Shown: positions 8,771 to 16,365 of the stretch, piece after piece
How positions within the stretch are numbered: position 1 is the first letter of the stretch
Layout: each line of letters starts with the position of its first letter
IMG/VR virus record: IMGVR_UViG_3300031963_000696
Location: 1-29,073 of that record
Length of the DNA stretch: 29,073 nt
Strand: one strand, 5' to 3'
Source of the DNA: a virus
Notes under the pieces: model-generated
Seen by the model: only the letters and a program-made list of their open reading frames with translations
Told to the model about the DNA's origin: nothing
The model's database searches: none
Made by a program: the position numbers and the translations under genes

Positions 8771-9244
8771 TTAAACTTGTTTTATCTGAATTCCTAATGA
8801 ACATGGTTTTTGAAAATTTTCAACGTTTTCGCATGGGTTTTGTCTAACTATGGTTGTTTCTTTTGTTAGCAAAGAGTATCCAGCTTCGTTTTCTATTATT
8901 ACATCAACTCGTCCTATGGTCTTAGGTATATTCGGAAAATCAAATGCTAAATAATTTTCAGAATATGAAAATTCGTTTAATTTGATACCGTAGAATGGTA
9001 TATTTTTTGCTGATAAAGTTTTTATTCCAGAAAAATTATTATAATATGTATGAATATTATTAAAGATTAAATTATTATCACAGCTTAAATAAACATTTGA
9101 TATATTTAAAAAATTTCCTTTGACTATAAATTGTAAATTTTGAATTGATGATAAAGCTGTATTTAAAATATATAATGAAGATCTGTTTATATCATAAATT
9201 TTAGGTTTTGCTCTATATGTTATGGTATCTTTTCTACAAATCAT
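8771..9244 (-). CDS. Unknown protein, probably virion-associated, Ig-like strands
   Basis: I do not recognise this family. The product is 157 residues from the ATG at 9244, which begins one base after the stop codon of the upstream gene. A GTG at 9256 would add four residues and overlap that gene. The sequence alternates short hydrophobic strands with Asn/Tyr turns (for example V-K-G-N-F-L-N-I-S-N-V-Y and R-V-D-V-I-I-E-N-E-A-G-Y), which suggests an all-beta fold such as an IPT/Ig-like domain. Its place between a gp15-like gene and the portal gene suggests a head or tail structural role. Function is not assigned. Confidence 0.55.
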   Translation of the reverse strand: MICRKDTITYRAKPKIYDINRSSLYILNTALSSIQNLQFIVKGNFLNISNVYLSCDNNLIFNNIHTYYNNFSGIKTLSAKNIPFYGIKLNEFSYSENYLAFDFPNIPKTIGRVDVIIENEAGYSLLTKETTIVRQNPCENVENFQKPCSLGIQIKQV

Positions 9245-9245
9245 A

Positions 9246-10034
9246 TTATTCTCCACATGTTGATGAGTTTTCAGACTCGGTTTTAATTAATTCATCTAAA
9301 TCTTCAAATATATTTGAAAAATCATCTTGATCTAAACAAGAGACATCGTTAAAATCAGCATTTATAGTGTAAATTTTTTTGTAGTAATCATCCATTTTTT
9401 TGAAAATCCATCCTTTTATTGTAAAACTAGTGTCTGCTACAATTCTATATGATTGATTTGATTGTATCTCAACTGGATATTGTAAATTTAAGTTACCATT
9501 CCAAAGTATTTCTGTTCTTATTTCATAAGGAATCTTAGATTCTGTTAAAGAAGGTAATTTCCACGAAATTACTATATATGGATCACAATATGGAACAAAA
9601 TTACTTATTATTTGATCCATATCATTTTGATATTTTGTTAAAATCGACATATTAACAACTATATTAACAGGAACTGGTTGTGGTATTTTTTTAAATAACT
9701 GTTCGCTGTTAGCTTTGGGATTGTAAAGAACATTAAACCCTTCGTTTTTATTAAAAACTCTCTGTTGATCTCTAGAAAGCGATCCTATACTTACTGATAT
9801 TACTGGAACCGTTAATCCTCCGGGCGCTGGATTTTTTAATGCGCTAAAAACTCTTTGTTTCGGAGCATAAACGTATAAAACTTTATGTCCGCTTGTTGGT
9901 TGAACTTGTGTTTTATTTAATTGAGACGTTAGAGTTGGAGAATATGTATATCTTTTAATTATAACATCATTAAAAGCAGATACAAACTGTTCCATTAAAG
10001 TTTGTATTTCCCAATTAAATGTATATGATTTCAT
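9246..10034 (-). CDS. gp15-like proximal tail sheath stabiliser (tail terminator)
   Basis: T4 gp15 caps the contractile tail and joins it to the neck. This 262-residue product is close to the gp15 size (272 in T4) and shows the same order of elements. These are an N-terminal helix with F-x-D-V-I-I-K-R (20-28), P-V-I-S-V-S-I-G-S-L-S-R-D-Q-Q-R (77-92), then a strand P-V-P-V-N-I-V-V-N-M-S followed by Y-Q-N-D-M-D-Q-I-I-S-N-F-V-P-Y (120-149). A late-type GATAAATA box lies 7 nt upstream of the ATG. The assignment rests on pattern recall, not alignment; another neck or tail-completion protein is the main alternative. Confidence 0.6.
   Translation of the reverse strand: MKSYTFNWEIQTLMEQFVSAFNDVIIKRYTYSPTLTSQLNKTQVQPTSGHKVLYVYAPKQRVFSALKNPAPGGLTVPVISVSIGSLSRDQQRVFNKNEGFNVLYNPKANSEQLFKKIPQPVPVNIVVNMSILTKYQNDMDQIISNFVPYCDPYIVISWKLPSLTESKIPYEIRTEILWNGNLNLQYPVEIQSNQSYRIVADTSFTIKGWIFKKMDDYYKKIYTINADFNDVSCLDQDDFSNIFEDLDELIKTESENSSTCGE
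9980..10007 (-). repeat. Perfect inverted repeat, 9-bp arms, inside gp15-like start
   Basis: The arms ATACAAACT and AGTTTGTAT are exact reverse complements separated by 10 nt. The repeat begins about 27 nt inside the coding region. Confidence 0.6.
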
Positions 10035-10041
10035 TAAGAAC

Positions 10042-10049
10042 TATTTATC
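10042..10049 (-). promoter_or_regulatory. Late-promoter-like box GATAAATA
   Basis: The minus strand carries GATAAATA (seven of eight matches to the T4 late box) ending 7 nt before the ATG of the gp15-like gene, in a short intergenic gap. Confidence 0.45.
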
Positions 10050-10072
10050 ATTTCTTAATGATAATTAATTTA

Positions 10073-10318
10073 TTAAGATGTTACTGTTTTTACTATAGAA
10101 AAATCTATATTTTTTCTAACACATGAACAAACTTGATATGCAAAATTAGTTATGTCTCTACCGTTGTGACCTTTACCATAACATTTTTTACAACTAATAG
10201 ATGGTTTTTTAACTAATGGTAATTGTCCAATATTTAATAATGGAATATCTTTTTCCGGAACTTCATAATATGTTCCGGAAAAAACACTATATATATTTTT
10301 TATATTGTTATTTTGCAT
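10073..10318 (-). CDS. Small zinc-finger-like protein (CxxCxGxGH...CxC)
   Basis: This 81-residue protein contains C-K-K-C-Y-G-K-G-H (near residues 43-51) and a second cysteine pair, C-S-C (near 69-71). The first element resembles the CxxCxGxG knuckle of DnaJ-type zinc domains, so a single zinc site is likely. A long inverted repeat lies within its first 70 nt of coding sequence. The start overlaps the stop of the upstream gene by 11 bp. I cannot assign a biochemical role; it lies among late genes. Confidence 0.6.
   Translation of the reverse strand: MQNNNIKNIYSVFSGTYYEVPEKDIPLLNIGQLPLVKKPSISCKKCYGKGHNGRDITNFAYQVCSCVRKNIDFSIVKTVTS
10250..10283 (-). repeat. Perfect inverted repeat, 12-bp arms, 10-nt loop
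   Basis: The arms TTTTTCCGGAAC and GTTCCGGAAAAA are exact reverse complements. The repeat is centred about 50 nt inside the small zinc-finger gene and contains a TTCCGGAA core in each arm. It is one of the longest perfect repeats in the window. Confidence 0.75.
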
Positions 10319-10661
10319 TTATAGTAAGAATTGTATCCCAAAATTTATTTCCAGATGATTTTTTGGGATAGAAAAGTAAATTGGTTTCTATTTCTGGTGA
10401 AAATTTAGATAATGATTTTAATCTATAATCAAAATATATTAAATTATCATCATAATGTGGTTCTATATCGTAAGGAATAGGGATTTCTATTTTTTCTTCT
10501 TTGCTTTTTACACTATCTAATATAAAAGTTAAATAGAAATTTTTTTGATGAAAAATAAGAAGTTTTCCTTGTTTATAAATTTTATCTTTAAGTTCTAAAG
10601 ATATATTTTTTTGCAGTAAAAATTTACAACATTCTTCTAATGGTGTACCGTTGATAGACAT
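10308..10661 (-). CDS. Unknown 117-residue protein
   Basis: I do not recognise this protein. It has an N-terminal E-E-C-C-K-F-L-L helix, a basic middle and a strand-rich, aromatic C-terminal half (L-I-Y-F-D-Y-R-L, F-Y-P-K-K-S-S-G-N-K-F-W-D). It has no signal peptide or membrane segment. The start codon overlaps the stop of the gene at 10661-11125 (TAATG arrangement), so it is translated as part of the minus-strand late operon. An 8-bp perfect hairpin (10583-10603, loop AGTTC on the plus strand) lies 59-79 nt inside the gene. Confidence 0.55.
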   Translation of the reverse strand: MSINGTPLEECCKFLLQKNISLELKDKIYKQGKLLIFHQKNFYLTFILDSVKSKEEKIEIPIPYDIEPHYDDNLIYFDYRLKSLSKFSPEIETNLLFYPKKSSGNKFWDTILTINAK

Positions 10662-11125
10662 TATGCTTTAACCTTGTAAAATTGACCTTTCTCGTTTCTT
10701 GTTTGATAAAAACGTTGACCAGATGGTTTGTTTCCATATGCAGAACCATTTGAATTTTTCATAAAACTTTCTTTCTGCAAAGTTGTCATATTTTTTACTT
10801 TTTTATCAAAAAATTCCCAAAATCTTTGTTGGTTTGCGGTAGGAACTGCCATTATAACTTCGCAAGAACTAGCCGGTATATTTCTCCAATCTTGCATTAA
10901 AATATCAAATACCGTAACCAACCCTTTACTTGCTGCGTCATAAGGATGAGGTTGACTTGGTGGTTTAAAATTAAATATTTCTTTTGATAATACAGAATTT
11001 AAAAAATCTCTATCTCTAGTGCAAAACATTCTTCTAACTGGAGGGACTACAAACTTTGTTCTTCTGTTGAATTTTAATTCAACTACATGTTTGTCACATA
11101 ATAATGTTAATCCCACAACAGTCAT
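10661..11125 (-). CDS. Unknown 154-residue protein
   Basis: No family is recognised. The N-terminus alternates hydrophobic strands (T-V-V-G-L-T-L-L, H-V-V-E-L-K-F) before a conserved-looking R-R-M-F-C-T-R-D-R-D-F-L segment. The C-terminus is a basic, Gly/Ser/Asn-rich disordered tail with a final strand (N-E-K-G-Q-F-Y-K-V). It is cytosolic by composition. It lies between a GroES-like gene and a small unknown gene, with one base between its ATG and the upstream stop. A 7-bp hairpin with a tetraloop (11066-11083) lies about 42 nt inside the gene. Confidence 0.5.
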   Translation of the reverse strand: MTVVGLTLLCDKHVVELKFNRRTKFVVPPVRRMFCTRDRDFLNSVLSKEIFNFKPPSQPHPYDAASKGLVTVFDILMQDWRNIPASSCEVIMAVPTANQQRFWEFFDKKVKNMTTLQKESFMKNSNGSAYGNKPSGQRFYQTRNEKGQFYKVKA

Positions 11126-11128
11126 ATA

Positions 11129-11506
11129 TTACTTTGGTTCGCAGACACCAAAAATTCTAGCTTCATTCAAGAAAACAATATTTTTCATTCCATTCAATAC
11201 TGCTACTTGCATTCCTTTATCATTTGGAAACATGATAACATCTCCTTCTTTAACGGTTTTGCAATGAGGTCCAGCTAAAATAACTTTGGCTAGTCTCCAT
11301 GCAAATGTTGATACGTTGATAGGAACATATAGAGATCCTCTTTTAACTTGGGTTCCATCATCGTTAGTATCTATGTACTGACACATTAAAATGTCATCTA
11401 AAACTTTAGTTAAGTTCCATTCTTCTAACATTATTGAATTTGATGGAATGTTTTCAATTTGAATTCTTCCGCCAATTACATCTTCTTGTTCTGGTCTTGC
11501 TATCAT
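11129..11506 (-). CDS. GroES-like co-chaperonin (gp31-type)
   Basis: Phage co-chaperonins such as T4 gp31 replace GroES on the host GroEL to fold the capsid protein. This 125-residue protein has the GroES layout. There is an opening strand K-V-L-D-D-I-L-M (34-41), a mobile-loop-like segment G-T-Q-V-K-R-G-S-L-Y-V-P (51-62), then A-K-V-I-L-A-G-P (73-80), V-K-E-G-D-V-I-M-F-P (85-94) and a final strand R-I-F-G-V (117-121). The first 30 residues are an extra N-terminal extension. It is the first gene of the minus-strand late block. The match is by motif order; the confidence reflects low sequence similarity. Confidence 0.65.
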   Translation of the reverse strand: MIARPEQEDVIGGRIQIENIPSNSIMLEEWNLTKVLDDILMCQYIDTNDDGTQVKRGSLYVPINVSTFAWRLAKVILAGPHCKTVKEGDVIMFPNDKGMQVAVLNGMKNIVFLNEARIFGVCEPK

Positions 11507-11512
11507 ATGTTA

Positions 11513-11884
11513 TTAATTATTTTTTTTGTTTAAAAAATCAAGCATATCTTCATAACTTTCAATTTCTTTTATTGAGAGTTCGTAATTTGATGCAATTTTT
11601 TGATAATCTTGATTTTCTTTATCTTTGTTTTTGTTATTTTTCTTAATATATTTTATGTTTTTTACTGTTTTAGGTAAAAATGTTCTATAAAATTTCAGTA
11701 AATTTATATTTTGATTTTTTAAGATCCATCTATTTGTTATTGAATTTATAATAAAACATATAGATGGATCGCTCATTGATAACCATCGATTTATAATATA
11801 AAAATTTTTTATACTGTGTTTTTCAACATCTATATTTTTTTTCTTTAGTACAAAATCAATTATGTCGAATATGTTGTTATCCAT
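11513..11884 (-). CDS. Probable clamp-loader small subunit (gp62-like)
   Basis: In T4, gp62 pairs with the ATPase gp44 to load the sliding clamp. This 123-residue product follows the short cyanophage-type gp62 pattern: I-I-N-R-W-L-S-M near residue 30, an F-I-I-N-S-I-T-N segment, an F-Y-R-T-F-L-P-K-T segment, a basic K-Y-I-K-K-N-N-K stretch, then a helical tail (Y-E-L-S-I-K-E-I-E). I chose the ATG at 11884, which overlaps the upstream stop by 8 bp (ATGGATAA). A GTG at 11932 would add 16 residues and a 56-bp overlap. No gp44 or gp45 is present in the window, which weakens the call. Confidence 0.45.
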   Translation of the reverse strand: MDNNIFDIIDFVLKKKNIDVEKHSIKNFYIINRWLSMSDPSICFIINSITNRWILKNQNINLLKFYRTFLPKTVKNIKYIKKNNKNKDKENQDYQKIASNYELSIKEIESYEDMLDFLNKKNN

Positions 11885-12560
11885 TACAATATAATTTTTT
11901 AAAAACTTTTGCTGATTTATTCCAATCATCACTCAACATACTATCTCCCATTCCGAAATGAGTGACTTTAATTGGATAAACCCCCATTTTAAGTTTATTT
12001 CTATTAGCATTCAAGCAAAATGATATATCATAATGATGAAAGTTAAAATTTTCATCGAATTTAGTATTGGTTTCTAATAATTTTTTAACATTTACCGCTA
12101 AAAATAACCCGTCTAAAATCAAAGCTCTAGATTCCGTTGGTCCAAATACAGTTGTCCACACTTTTTTATCTTTACTGTGAGATACTTCACCAACAAAGTC
12201 CTCTCTACTATTAGACATTAAGTGCCAAGCTGTCATATCAGCTTTTAAATTACAACTTTTAGATCCAGCTAAACCTACAATATCATAATTTTCAAAAGCT
12301 AGTGTTAATTTTTCAAAGAAAAATAAATCCTCTATTAAAACATCGTCATGAACGAAAATTAATTTATTATCTATATTTTGCTGGTTTATAAAAGAATTGT
12401 AAACTTTAGGTAATCCTTCTTTATTTTCATAAACAATATGAGAGTTTTTTAAAAAACTTTCTTTCTCTAAAAAAAGAGCTAATTGACTTTTTTCTAAAAA
12501 AGTTTCTTTATTATGCGGAGTTGCACATACAAATTTGTAATTATTTCTATCAATTGACAT
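11877..12560 (-). CDS. StrF-like glycosyltransferase (Glyco_tranf_2_5 type)
   Basis: This 227-residue GT-A-fold enzyme would transfer a sugar from a nucleotide-sugar donor. It shows the StrF-like signature: L-I-F-V-H-D-D-V (67-74, the DxD-like metal site), V-G-L-A-G-S-K (95-101), L-D-G-L-F-L-A-V (149-156), F-D-E then H-H-Y-D-I-S-F-C-L (175-183), and V-T-H-F-G-M-G-D (199-206). The acceptor is unknown; virion or host glycan is possible. It is oriented with the late genes and is divergent from the plus-strand gene starting at 12590. Its first 100 nt contain several A/T-rich palindromes. Confidence 0.75.
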   Translation of the reverse strand: MSIDRNNYKFVCATPHNKETFLEKSQLALFLEKESFLKNSHIVYENKEGLPKVYNSFINQQNIDNKLIFVHDDVLIEDLFFFEKLTLAFENYDIVGLAGSKSCNLKADMTAWHLMSNSREDFVGEVSHSKDKKVWTTVFGPTESRALILDGLFLAVNVKKLLETNTKFDENFNFHHYDISFCLNANRNKLKMGVYPIKVTHFGMGDSMLSDDWNKSAKVFKKLYCNG

Positions 12561-12567
12561 ATATCAA

Positions 12568-12575
12568 GATAAATA
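12568..12575 (+). promoter_or_regulatory. Possible late-promoter box GATAAATA before lone plus-strand gene
   Basis: GATAAATA on the plus strand ends 14 nt before the ATG at 12590, in the 29-bp divergent gap. It has one mismatch to the T4 late octamer. Confidence 0.35.
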
Positions 12576-12589
12576 TACTATAGATTTGT

Positions 12590-13183
12590 ATGAAAAGCAA
12601 TACCTTTAAAACAAGAAACATTTTAAATAAAAATTTAAAACATAACGATATTAACGAAGAAAGCGAAATTGCTTATGTATCAAGATTTTTAAATTCTCTT
12701 CTTAAAGAACAAGATGAATTACCAAAATCTGAAGAACCAGCATCAACAGAGGCCGACCCAATTGATAATTCTCAAAAAGATCCTTCTGAATTTACTCCCG
12801 AAGTTAATCAACAAGACTTTAAAAACTCTTTAGAAAAAGGAACCAATCCAAAAGATTTTGAAATTGAAGGAACTTCTCCTCACGCTACCGCTGAAACTAT
12901 TGCTTCTATAAGAGAATGGTCATCTAAACTAGATGATTTTGCTGAATTTTTAAATAATCCCGCTGAAACAACTAGCGAAGGAAAACCATCTTTACATAAA
13001 ATTCTTTCAGATGGCGATAGAAGCGGAAGTTTGTTAAGAGGCATAACAAGAAAAGCATCTGATAGTATAACTCGTATAGCTGGTGAAGTAGAAAAATTAA
13101 AAGAAATTCTAAACACCTACATCATTACAGCACCGAAGAAAATGAGAGATACTGAAGGTCAAGCTGGTTGGACCCAATTTTAA
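12590..13183 (+). CDS. Unknown acidic protein, lone plus-strand gene
   Basis: This 197-residue protein is not recognised. It starts with a basic stretch (K-T-R-N-I-L-N-K-N-L-K), then a long acidic, Pro/Ser/Glu-rich, probably disordered segment (about 45-95). A helical half follows (I-A-S-I-R-E-W-S-S-K-L-D-D-F-A, I-A-G-E-V-E-K-L-K-E-I-L). Scaffold-like or virion-internal proteins can look like this, but no claim is made. It is the only plus-strand gene between 1 and 15546. It is divergent from the StrF-like gene and convergent with the primase gene, with stop codons overlapping by 4 bp. Confidence 0.55.
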   Translation: MKSNTFKTRNILNKNLKHNDINEESEIAYVSRFLNSLLKEQDELPKSEEPASTEADPIDNSQKDPSEFTPEVNQQDFKNSLEKGTNPKDFEIEGTSPHATAETIASIREWSSKLDDFAEFLNNPAETTSEGKPSLHKILSDGDRSGSLLRGITRKASDSITRIAGEVEKLKEILNTYIITAPKKMRDTEGQAGWTQF

Positions 13184-14139
13184 TATAAAGAATTTAAAAT
13201 AAAGCTAGGGTCTATTTTGTTTGTATCTTCAAACATAGCTTTTTCATTAAAGTCTTTATAGTTTCCATCCGTCCATCTAAATACAAATTCTCCATTATTT
13301 AACAATTCTATCGTTTTTTCTCTTGAAGAATCATCAATAATAGGATTATCCAAAACCCAAATTCTTTTATGCATTGGAAATTCAGATAATTGGATGCTTT
13401 GAGATTTTGTTAAATTTAACCCTGCGGCAGCTACTCCATTTTTAACAAACATTGCATCTATCGGCCCCTCAAATATAAAAATATAAGGAAAATTAATATC
13501 TATTTTATCGATGTTAAAAATAGTTTTTTCATATCCACTCTTACCTAAATATTTTGGTATCGTATCGTCCAATGCTCTAGTCTGGTAAAACGCAATTTTT
13601 TTATTTCTATCATAGAATGGTATGCATAAACGATTTTTATGTATAAAATCAGATAATGAAATAAAAAGATTATTCGGTTTGTTAACAGCATCGAATAATT
13701 TTCTTTCTTTTATATATTTCAAAGCTTTTAAAACGTAAGCATTAGATTTATAAAAAAGAACTTGAGATGGATCGAATAGATTTATAGAATCAAACGGAAG
13801 ATCTGGTAATTCTTTTTTACTAGTATTAGATAATGCAGATAATCTTTTATCTATGTTTATAAAATTATCATTACATAAAATTTCAGAATCAATTTCTTCT
13901 TTAGTCAATCCGGAAACTTGAACTATCCAATTAAAAGCAGACCATGTTTTAGAACAATTAAAACAATGAAAAGTATTAGACTCTGGATAAAAGAAAAGCC
14001 TTTTCTTACGCCCTAAACTTTTACCTTCTCTGCAAATAGGACATCCGGCATTATACGTATCGTCATGTTTTCTATGTGTAGGTTCAATAGAATATGAAAA
14101 AAACTTGTTTAAAACATAACTAGTTGGTATCTTGGCCAT
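13180..14139 (-). CDS. 61: DNA primase (T4 gp61-like)
   Basis: The primase makes RNA primers for lagging-strand synthesis, working with the replicative helicase. The 319-residue protein has a zinc ribbon, C33-P-I-C36 and C59-F-N-C62. It also has a TOPRIM core, I-F-E224-G-P-I-D228-A-M-F, and an acidic pair motif, V-L-D264-N-P-I-I-D269-D. Between them lies the R-L-C-I-P-F-Y-D and F-Y-Q-T-R-A-L stretch typical of DnaG-type TOPRIM primases that make the product strand contact. Size is close to gp61 (342). The helicase gp41 is not in the window. The ATG at 14139 is used; no ribosome-binding site is seen. Confidence 0.88.
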   Translation of the reverse strand: MAKIPTSYVLNKFFSYSIEPTHRKHDDTYNAGCPICREGKSLGRKKRLFFYPESNTFHCFNCSKTWSAFNWIVQVSGLTKEEIDSEILCNDNFINIDKRLSALSNTSKKELPDLPFDSINLFDPSQVLFYKSNAYVLKALKYIKERKLFDAVNKPNNLFISLSDFIHKNRLCIPFYDRNKKIAFYQTRALDDTIPKYLGKSGYEKTIFNIDKIDINFPYIFIFEGPIDAMFVKNGVAAAGLNLTKSQSIQLSEFPMHKRIWVLDNPIIDDSSREKTIELLNNGEFVFRWTDGNYKDFNEKAMFEDTNKIDPSFILNSLY

Positions 14140-14171
14140 GGCTTAAAAGATAAACGTTATGTATCAAAATA

Positions 14172-14843
14172 TCAAGTATATTTTTTTGGTACGTATAACC
14201 CTTGATCGGGAACAGAAATATCAGAAATTAAACTTTTATCTTCACCAAACGGTAAACCATCAGCTTGAATATAAAATTCAGTCATTTTTATTCTTTCCTC
14301 TGGATTTCCAAAAATTTCTATTAAAGCTGGGGAGTCATCTTTTGGAAAAACTCTTCCATCTCCTCTATTATAAGAGTCTTGAAAGGCTTTAAAAATAGTA
14401 TCTATTTCCTCTCTATATACAGGATCGATACTTCTTAACCCATCGTCTTTGATTTCAATATTAGAAAATTTAGTTAGTGGGAGAAAAAATAATACATCAT
14501 ACAACTTAAGAGTTTCTCTGACGATTATTCTCGTTTGATCGAGAAATTTATCAGATACTTTATCATATAGATGTAACCATGACGAATATGCTAAATTATC
14601 TAATACGGATCGGTCTAAAATAACAAATTCTTTTTTTGATTCTTCTATAGCTTGATCTACTAAAGCATCAAGAATTATTTTTTGTGATTCTTCCGTTCCG
14701 TTTTCGTTACAGGGAAGGTTTTTTTCTTTTATAATATCCCTATAAGTTTTTTGGGGAGTTTCGTACATGGTCCATTTCTTTAAAAAATCGGAAATGTACG
14801 TTGTTTTACCTGTGTTTTGAGAACCTACTACAGCTATTTTCAT
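14172..14843 (-). CDS. P-loop kinase-like ATPase (NadR/AAA_28-like)
   Basis: This 223-residue protein opens with a Walker A loop, V-G-S-Q-N-T-G-K-T-T (6-15), directly after the first strand. It has a Walker B-like V-I-L-D-R-S-V-L-D-N (74-83), as in small nucleotide or nucleoside kinases of the NadR/AAA_28 group. Helical segments and an R-I-I-V-R-E-T-L region follow. It could phosphorylate a nucleotide precursor or act as another small-molecule kinase; the substrate cannot be read from the sequence. The start overlaps the stop of the upstream gene by 4 bp (ATGA), so the two are translationally coupled. Confidence 0.65.
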   Translation of the reverse strand: MKIAVVGSQNTGKTTYISDFLKKWTMYETPQKTYRDIIKEKNLPCNENGTEESQKIILDALVDQAIEESKKEFVILDRSVLDNLAYSSWLHLYDKVSDKFLDQTRIIVRETLKLYDVLFFLPLTKFSNIEIKDDGLRSIDPVYREEIDTIFKAFQDSYNRGDGRVFPKDDSPALIEIFGNPEERIKMTEFYIQADGLPFGEDKSLISDISVPDQGLYVPKKYT

Positions 14844-15115
14844 AAATCTTCTATGTTTTGCGTTGAAATATCAGGGAATAACTCGATAGCTTCGTCTGTA
14901 TGCTCGTCTTCATTTATGCAAGTTATAACTTCTAAGTTTTCAACCAAAACGTCTGTGTGTTGCGATCTTATTTTCTTTGCAAGTTCAAAGAATGATTTAG
15001 AATAATCTAAATCAAAATTTCCAATTATATCTACTGATGATGAATATAGTAAAGTTTCTAAAACCATTCTTAATTCATCTTTACTAAGATTTAAAGTATA
15101 ATTTTTATTAATCAT
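14840..15115 (-). CDS. Unknown small acidic protein
   Basis: The product is 91 residues and is not recognised. It looks helical, with L-S-K-D-E-L-R-M-V-L-E-T-L-L-Y-S-S at residues 9-25, and an acidic C-terminal third (D-E-H-T-D-E-A-I-E-L-F). It has no signal or membrane segment. It overlaps the start of the P-loop kinase-like gene by ATGA, so the pair is probably co-translated. Confidence 0.55.
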   Translation of the reverse strand: MINKNYTLNLSKDELRMVLETLLYSSSVDIIGNFDLDYSKSFFELAKKIRSQHTDVLVENLEVITCINEDEHTDEAIELFPDISTQNIEDL

Positions 15116-15159
15116 AATAAAATTATTATACTTATTTTTTATTAAAAATCAATTTTTTT

Positions 15160-15546
15160 TTATTCGAAATCGCTATTTGGTACGTTTTTAGGGTTTGTAT
15201 CTATTGTTTCTACTGGATTAAAAACTCCGTTTAACGTATCAATTATTTTTTTAATGTTTTCATCTGACTCGTCATCGGAAAGCATTTTTATTCTTTCTAC
15301 GTCAGTACTGTTTAATTCTTTATTTTGACCGTAAAAATTCTTTAATGATTTTAAAACTGATACTATTTGTTGATTTGATGCGACTGGTAATTCAGATTTT
15401 TCATCTGATAACGGAGTGGGTTGTTGTGCGTCAGGTGGCATATCTTGAGCTTGATCAGCACCCGCAACTGGAGCATCCTGAAGACCGTTTTGTTCGTTTA
15501 TGGTTTTTCTTATTTTTTCACAAATAGATATAAATTTGCTATTCAT
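15160..15546 (-). CDS. Unknown protein with Pro/Gln/Ala linker
   Basis: From the ATG at 15546 the product is 128 residues. A helical N-terminus (I-S-I-C-E-K-I-R-K-T-I-N-E) is followed by an Ala/Asp/Gln/Pro-rich linker (A-G-A-D-Q-A-Q-D-M-P-P-D-A-Q-Q-P), then a second helical part (I-V-S-V-L-K-S-L-K-N-F-Y) and a polar tail. I chose 15546 because a GGTAAATA box ends exactly 5 nt before it. A start at 15552 would add two residues, and longer frames run through the promoter region and into the divergent lipoprotein gene. Function is unknown. Confidence 0.55.
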   Translation of the reverse strand: MNSKFISICEKIRKTINEQNGLQDAPVAGADQAQDMPPDAQQPTPLSDEKSELPVASNQQIVSVLKSLKNFYGQNKELNSTDVERIKMLSDDESDENIKKIIDTLNGVFNPVETIDTNPKNVPNSDFE

Positions 15547-15551
15547 AAACA

Positions 15552-15559
15552 TATTTACC
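15552..15559 (-). promoter_or_regulatory. Late-promoter-like box GGTAAATA, 5 nt before ATG
   Basis: The minus strand reads GGTAAATA-TGTTT-ATG (ATG at 15546). The same octamer and the same spacing are seen before the gene at 3455-4018. It lies 29 bp from the divergent plus-strand TATAAATA box at 15589. Confidence 0.4.
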
Positions 15560-15588
15560 AAAAAAATATTAATTTTAAATGTATAAAT

Positions 15589-15596
15589 TATAAATA
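15589..15596 (+). promoter_or_regulatory. T4-type late promoter box TATAAATA, 5 nt before ATG
   Basis: The plus strand reads TATAAATA-TTAAT-ATG. An exact T4 late octamer lies directly before the first gene of the lysis-like cassette. With T4 geometry the transcript would begin at or within a base or two of the A of ATG. Confidence 0.6.
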
Positions 15597-15601
15597 TTAA
15601 T

Positions 15602-15886
15602 ATGATTAAATATTTTTTAGCCGTTATTTGTTTATTTTTAATATCCTGTAAAACAATAAAAAAGAAGGATGAACCAACACCTCCACAAATAAGCACTGGT
15701 ATATTAAAAGAATCTTTATTAAATACTAGAACCAATTTATCTAATGCTGGAGATTTAAATAACAAAATATCATATCAACTAGATAAAGCAATGAGTTTAG
15801 CAGAACAAATAGATTTTATTCTTTCTAAAATAGAAGAAGAACAATCAAAACCAAATTTTAAAACTGAAATCATAAAAAACCCATGA
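15602..15886 (+). CDS. Small lipoprotein, possible outer-membrane spanin
   Basis: The 94-residue product has a short basic start, a hydrophobic core and a lipobox L-I-S-C16-K, so it should be processed to a 79-residue lipoprotein. The mature part has a Pro-rich linker (E-P-T-P-P-Q) and then a helical, coiled-coil-like segment. Small lipoproteins next to holin and endolysin genes are often outer-membrane spanins that fuse the two membranes at lysis; that role here is inference from position. Its stop overlaps the start of the next gene (ATGA). A late box sits 5 nt before the ATG. Confidence 0.65.
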   Translation: MIKYFLAVICLFLISCKTIKKKDEPTPPQISTGILKESLLNTRTNLSNAGDLNNKISYQLDKAMSLAEQIDFILSKIEEEQSKPNFKTEIIKNP

Positions 15887-16365
15887 AAAAAATAATATTA
15901 CTTTGTTTATTGTTGACTGCTTCTTCTTTATACAGTCAAACCAATACATTATCAGAAGCTAGGAGATTACTCCAATTACAAAAAAAAGAACTTCTATCCG
16001 CAAAAGAAGAAAATAGAAAACTTGCTTCTGCTTTAAATGATTCTTTTGTTAAAATAACTCAAGGTGAAGTTCATTTAGCGGAAGTGCAAACTGCTGCTGA
16101 TACTATAAGACAATGGGGAATTGAACAACAAAGCGAATCAATGAATAATTTCAATCAAATGATGATTGAAAAAAAGGAAAAAGAAAAAACTATTAAAAAA
16201 TATCATTTTTCTAAGTTATTAAATTCTATAACAGCATCTATTCTAGGTTTAGTTCTAGGTTTAAACTTAATGAGATATGTTCCGCCGATTTATTCTTATT
16301 ACGCTCCATTTCTTCCATTACTAGGTGCAATACTTGGGTTTATTTTAATTTGGTTGATATTGTGA
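15883..16365 (+). CDS. Exported coiled-coil protein with C-terminal membrane hairpin
   Basis: This 160-residue protein starts with a signal peptide (M-K-K-I-I-L-L-C-L-L-L...S-L-Y-S, probable cut before Gln19), a form common in flavobacteria. Residues about 22-105 are a Glu/Lys/Gln/Leu-rich coiled coil. Two hydrophobic segments follow (about 113-133 and 143-160). The pairing with an upstream lipoprotein suggests an inner-membrane spanin partner or other envelope-disruption factor, but classical inner spanins have an N-terminal anchor, so the topology is unusual. Its end overlaps the end of the reverse-strand gene by 21 bp. Confidence 0.6.
   Translation: MKKIILLCLLLTASSLYSQTNTLSEARRLLQLQKKELLSAKEENRKLASALNDSFVKITQGEVHLAEVQTAADTIRQWGIEQQSESMNNFNQMMIEKKEKEKTIKKYHFSKLLNSITASILGLVLGLNLMRYVPPIYSYYAPFLPLLGAILGFILIWLIL

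Noticed and set aside
15547-15765. N-terminal extension of the minus-strand gene ending at 15160
   Set aside because: The longer frame would cross the promoter region and run antisense to the start of the lipoprotein gene. A late-type box fixes a better start at 15546.
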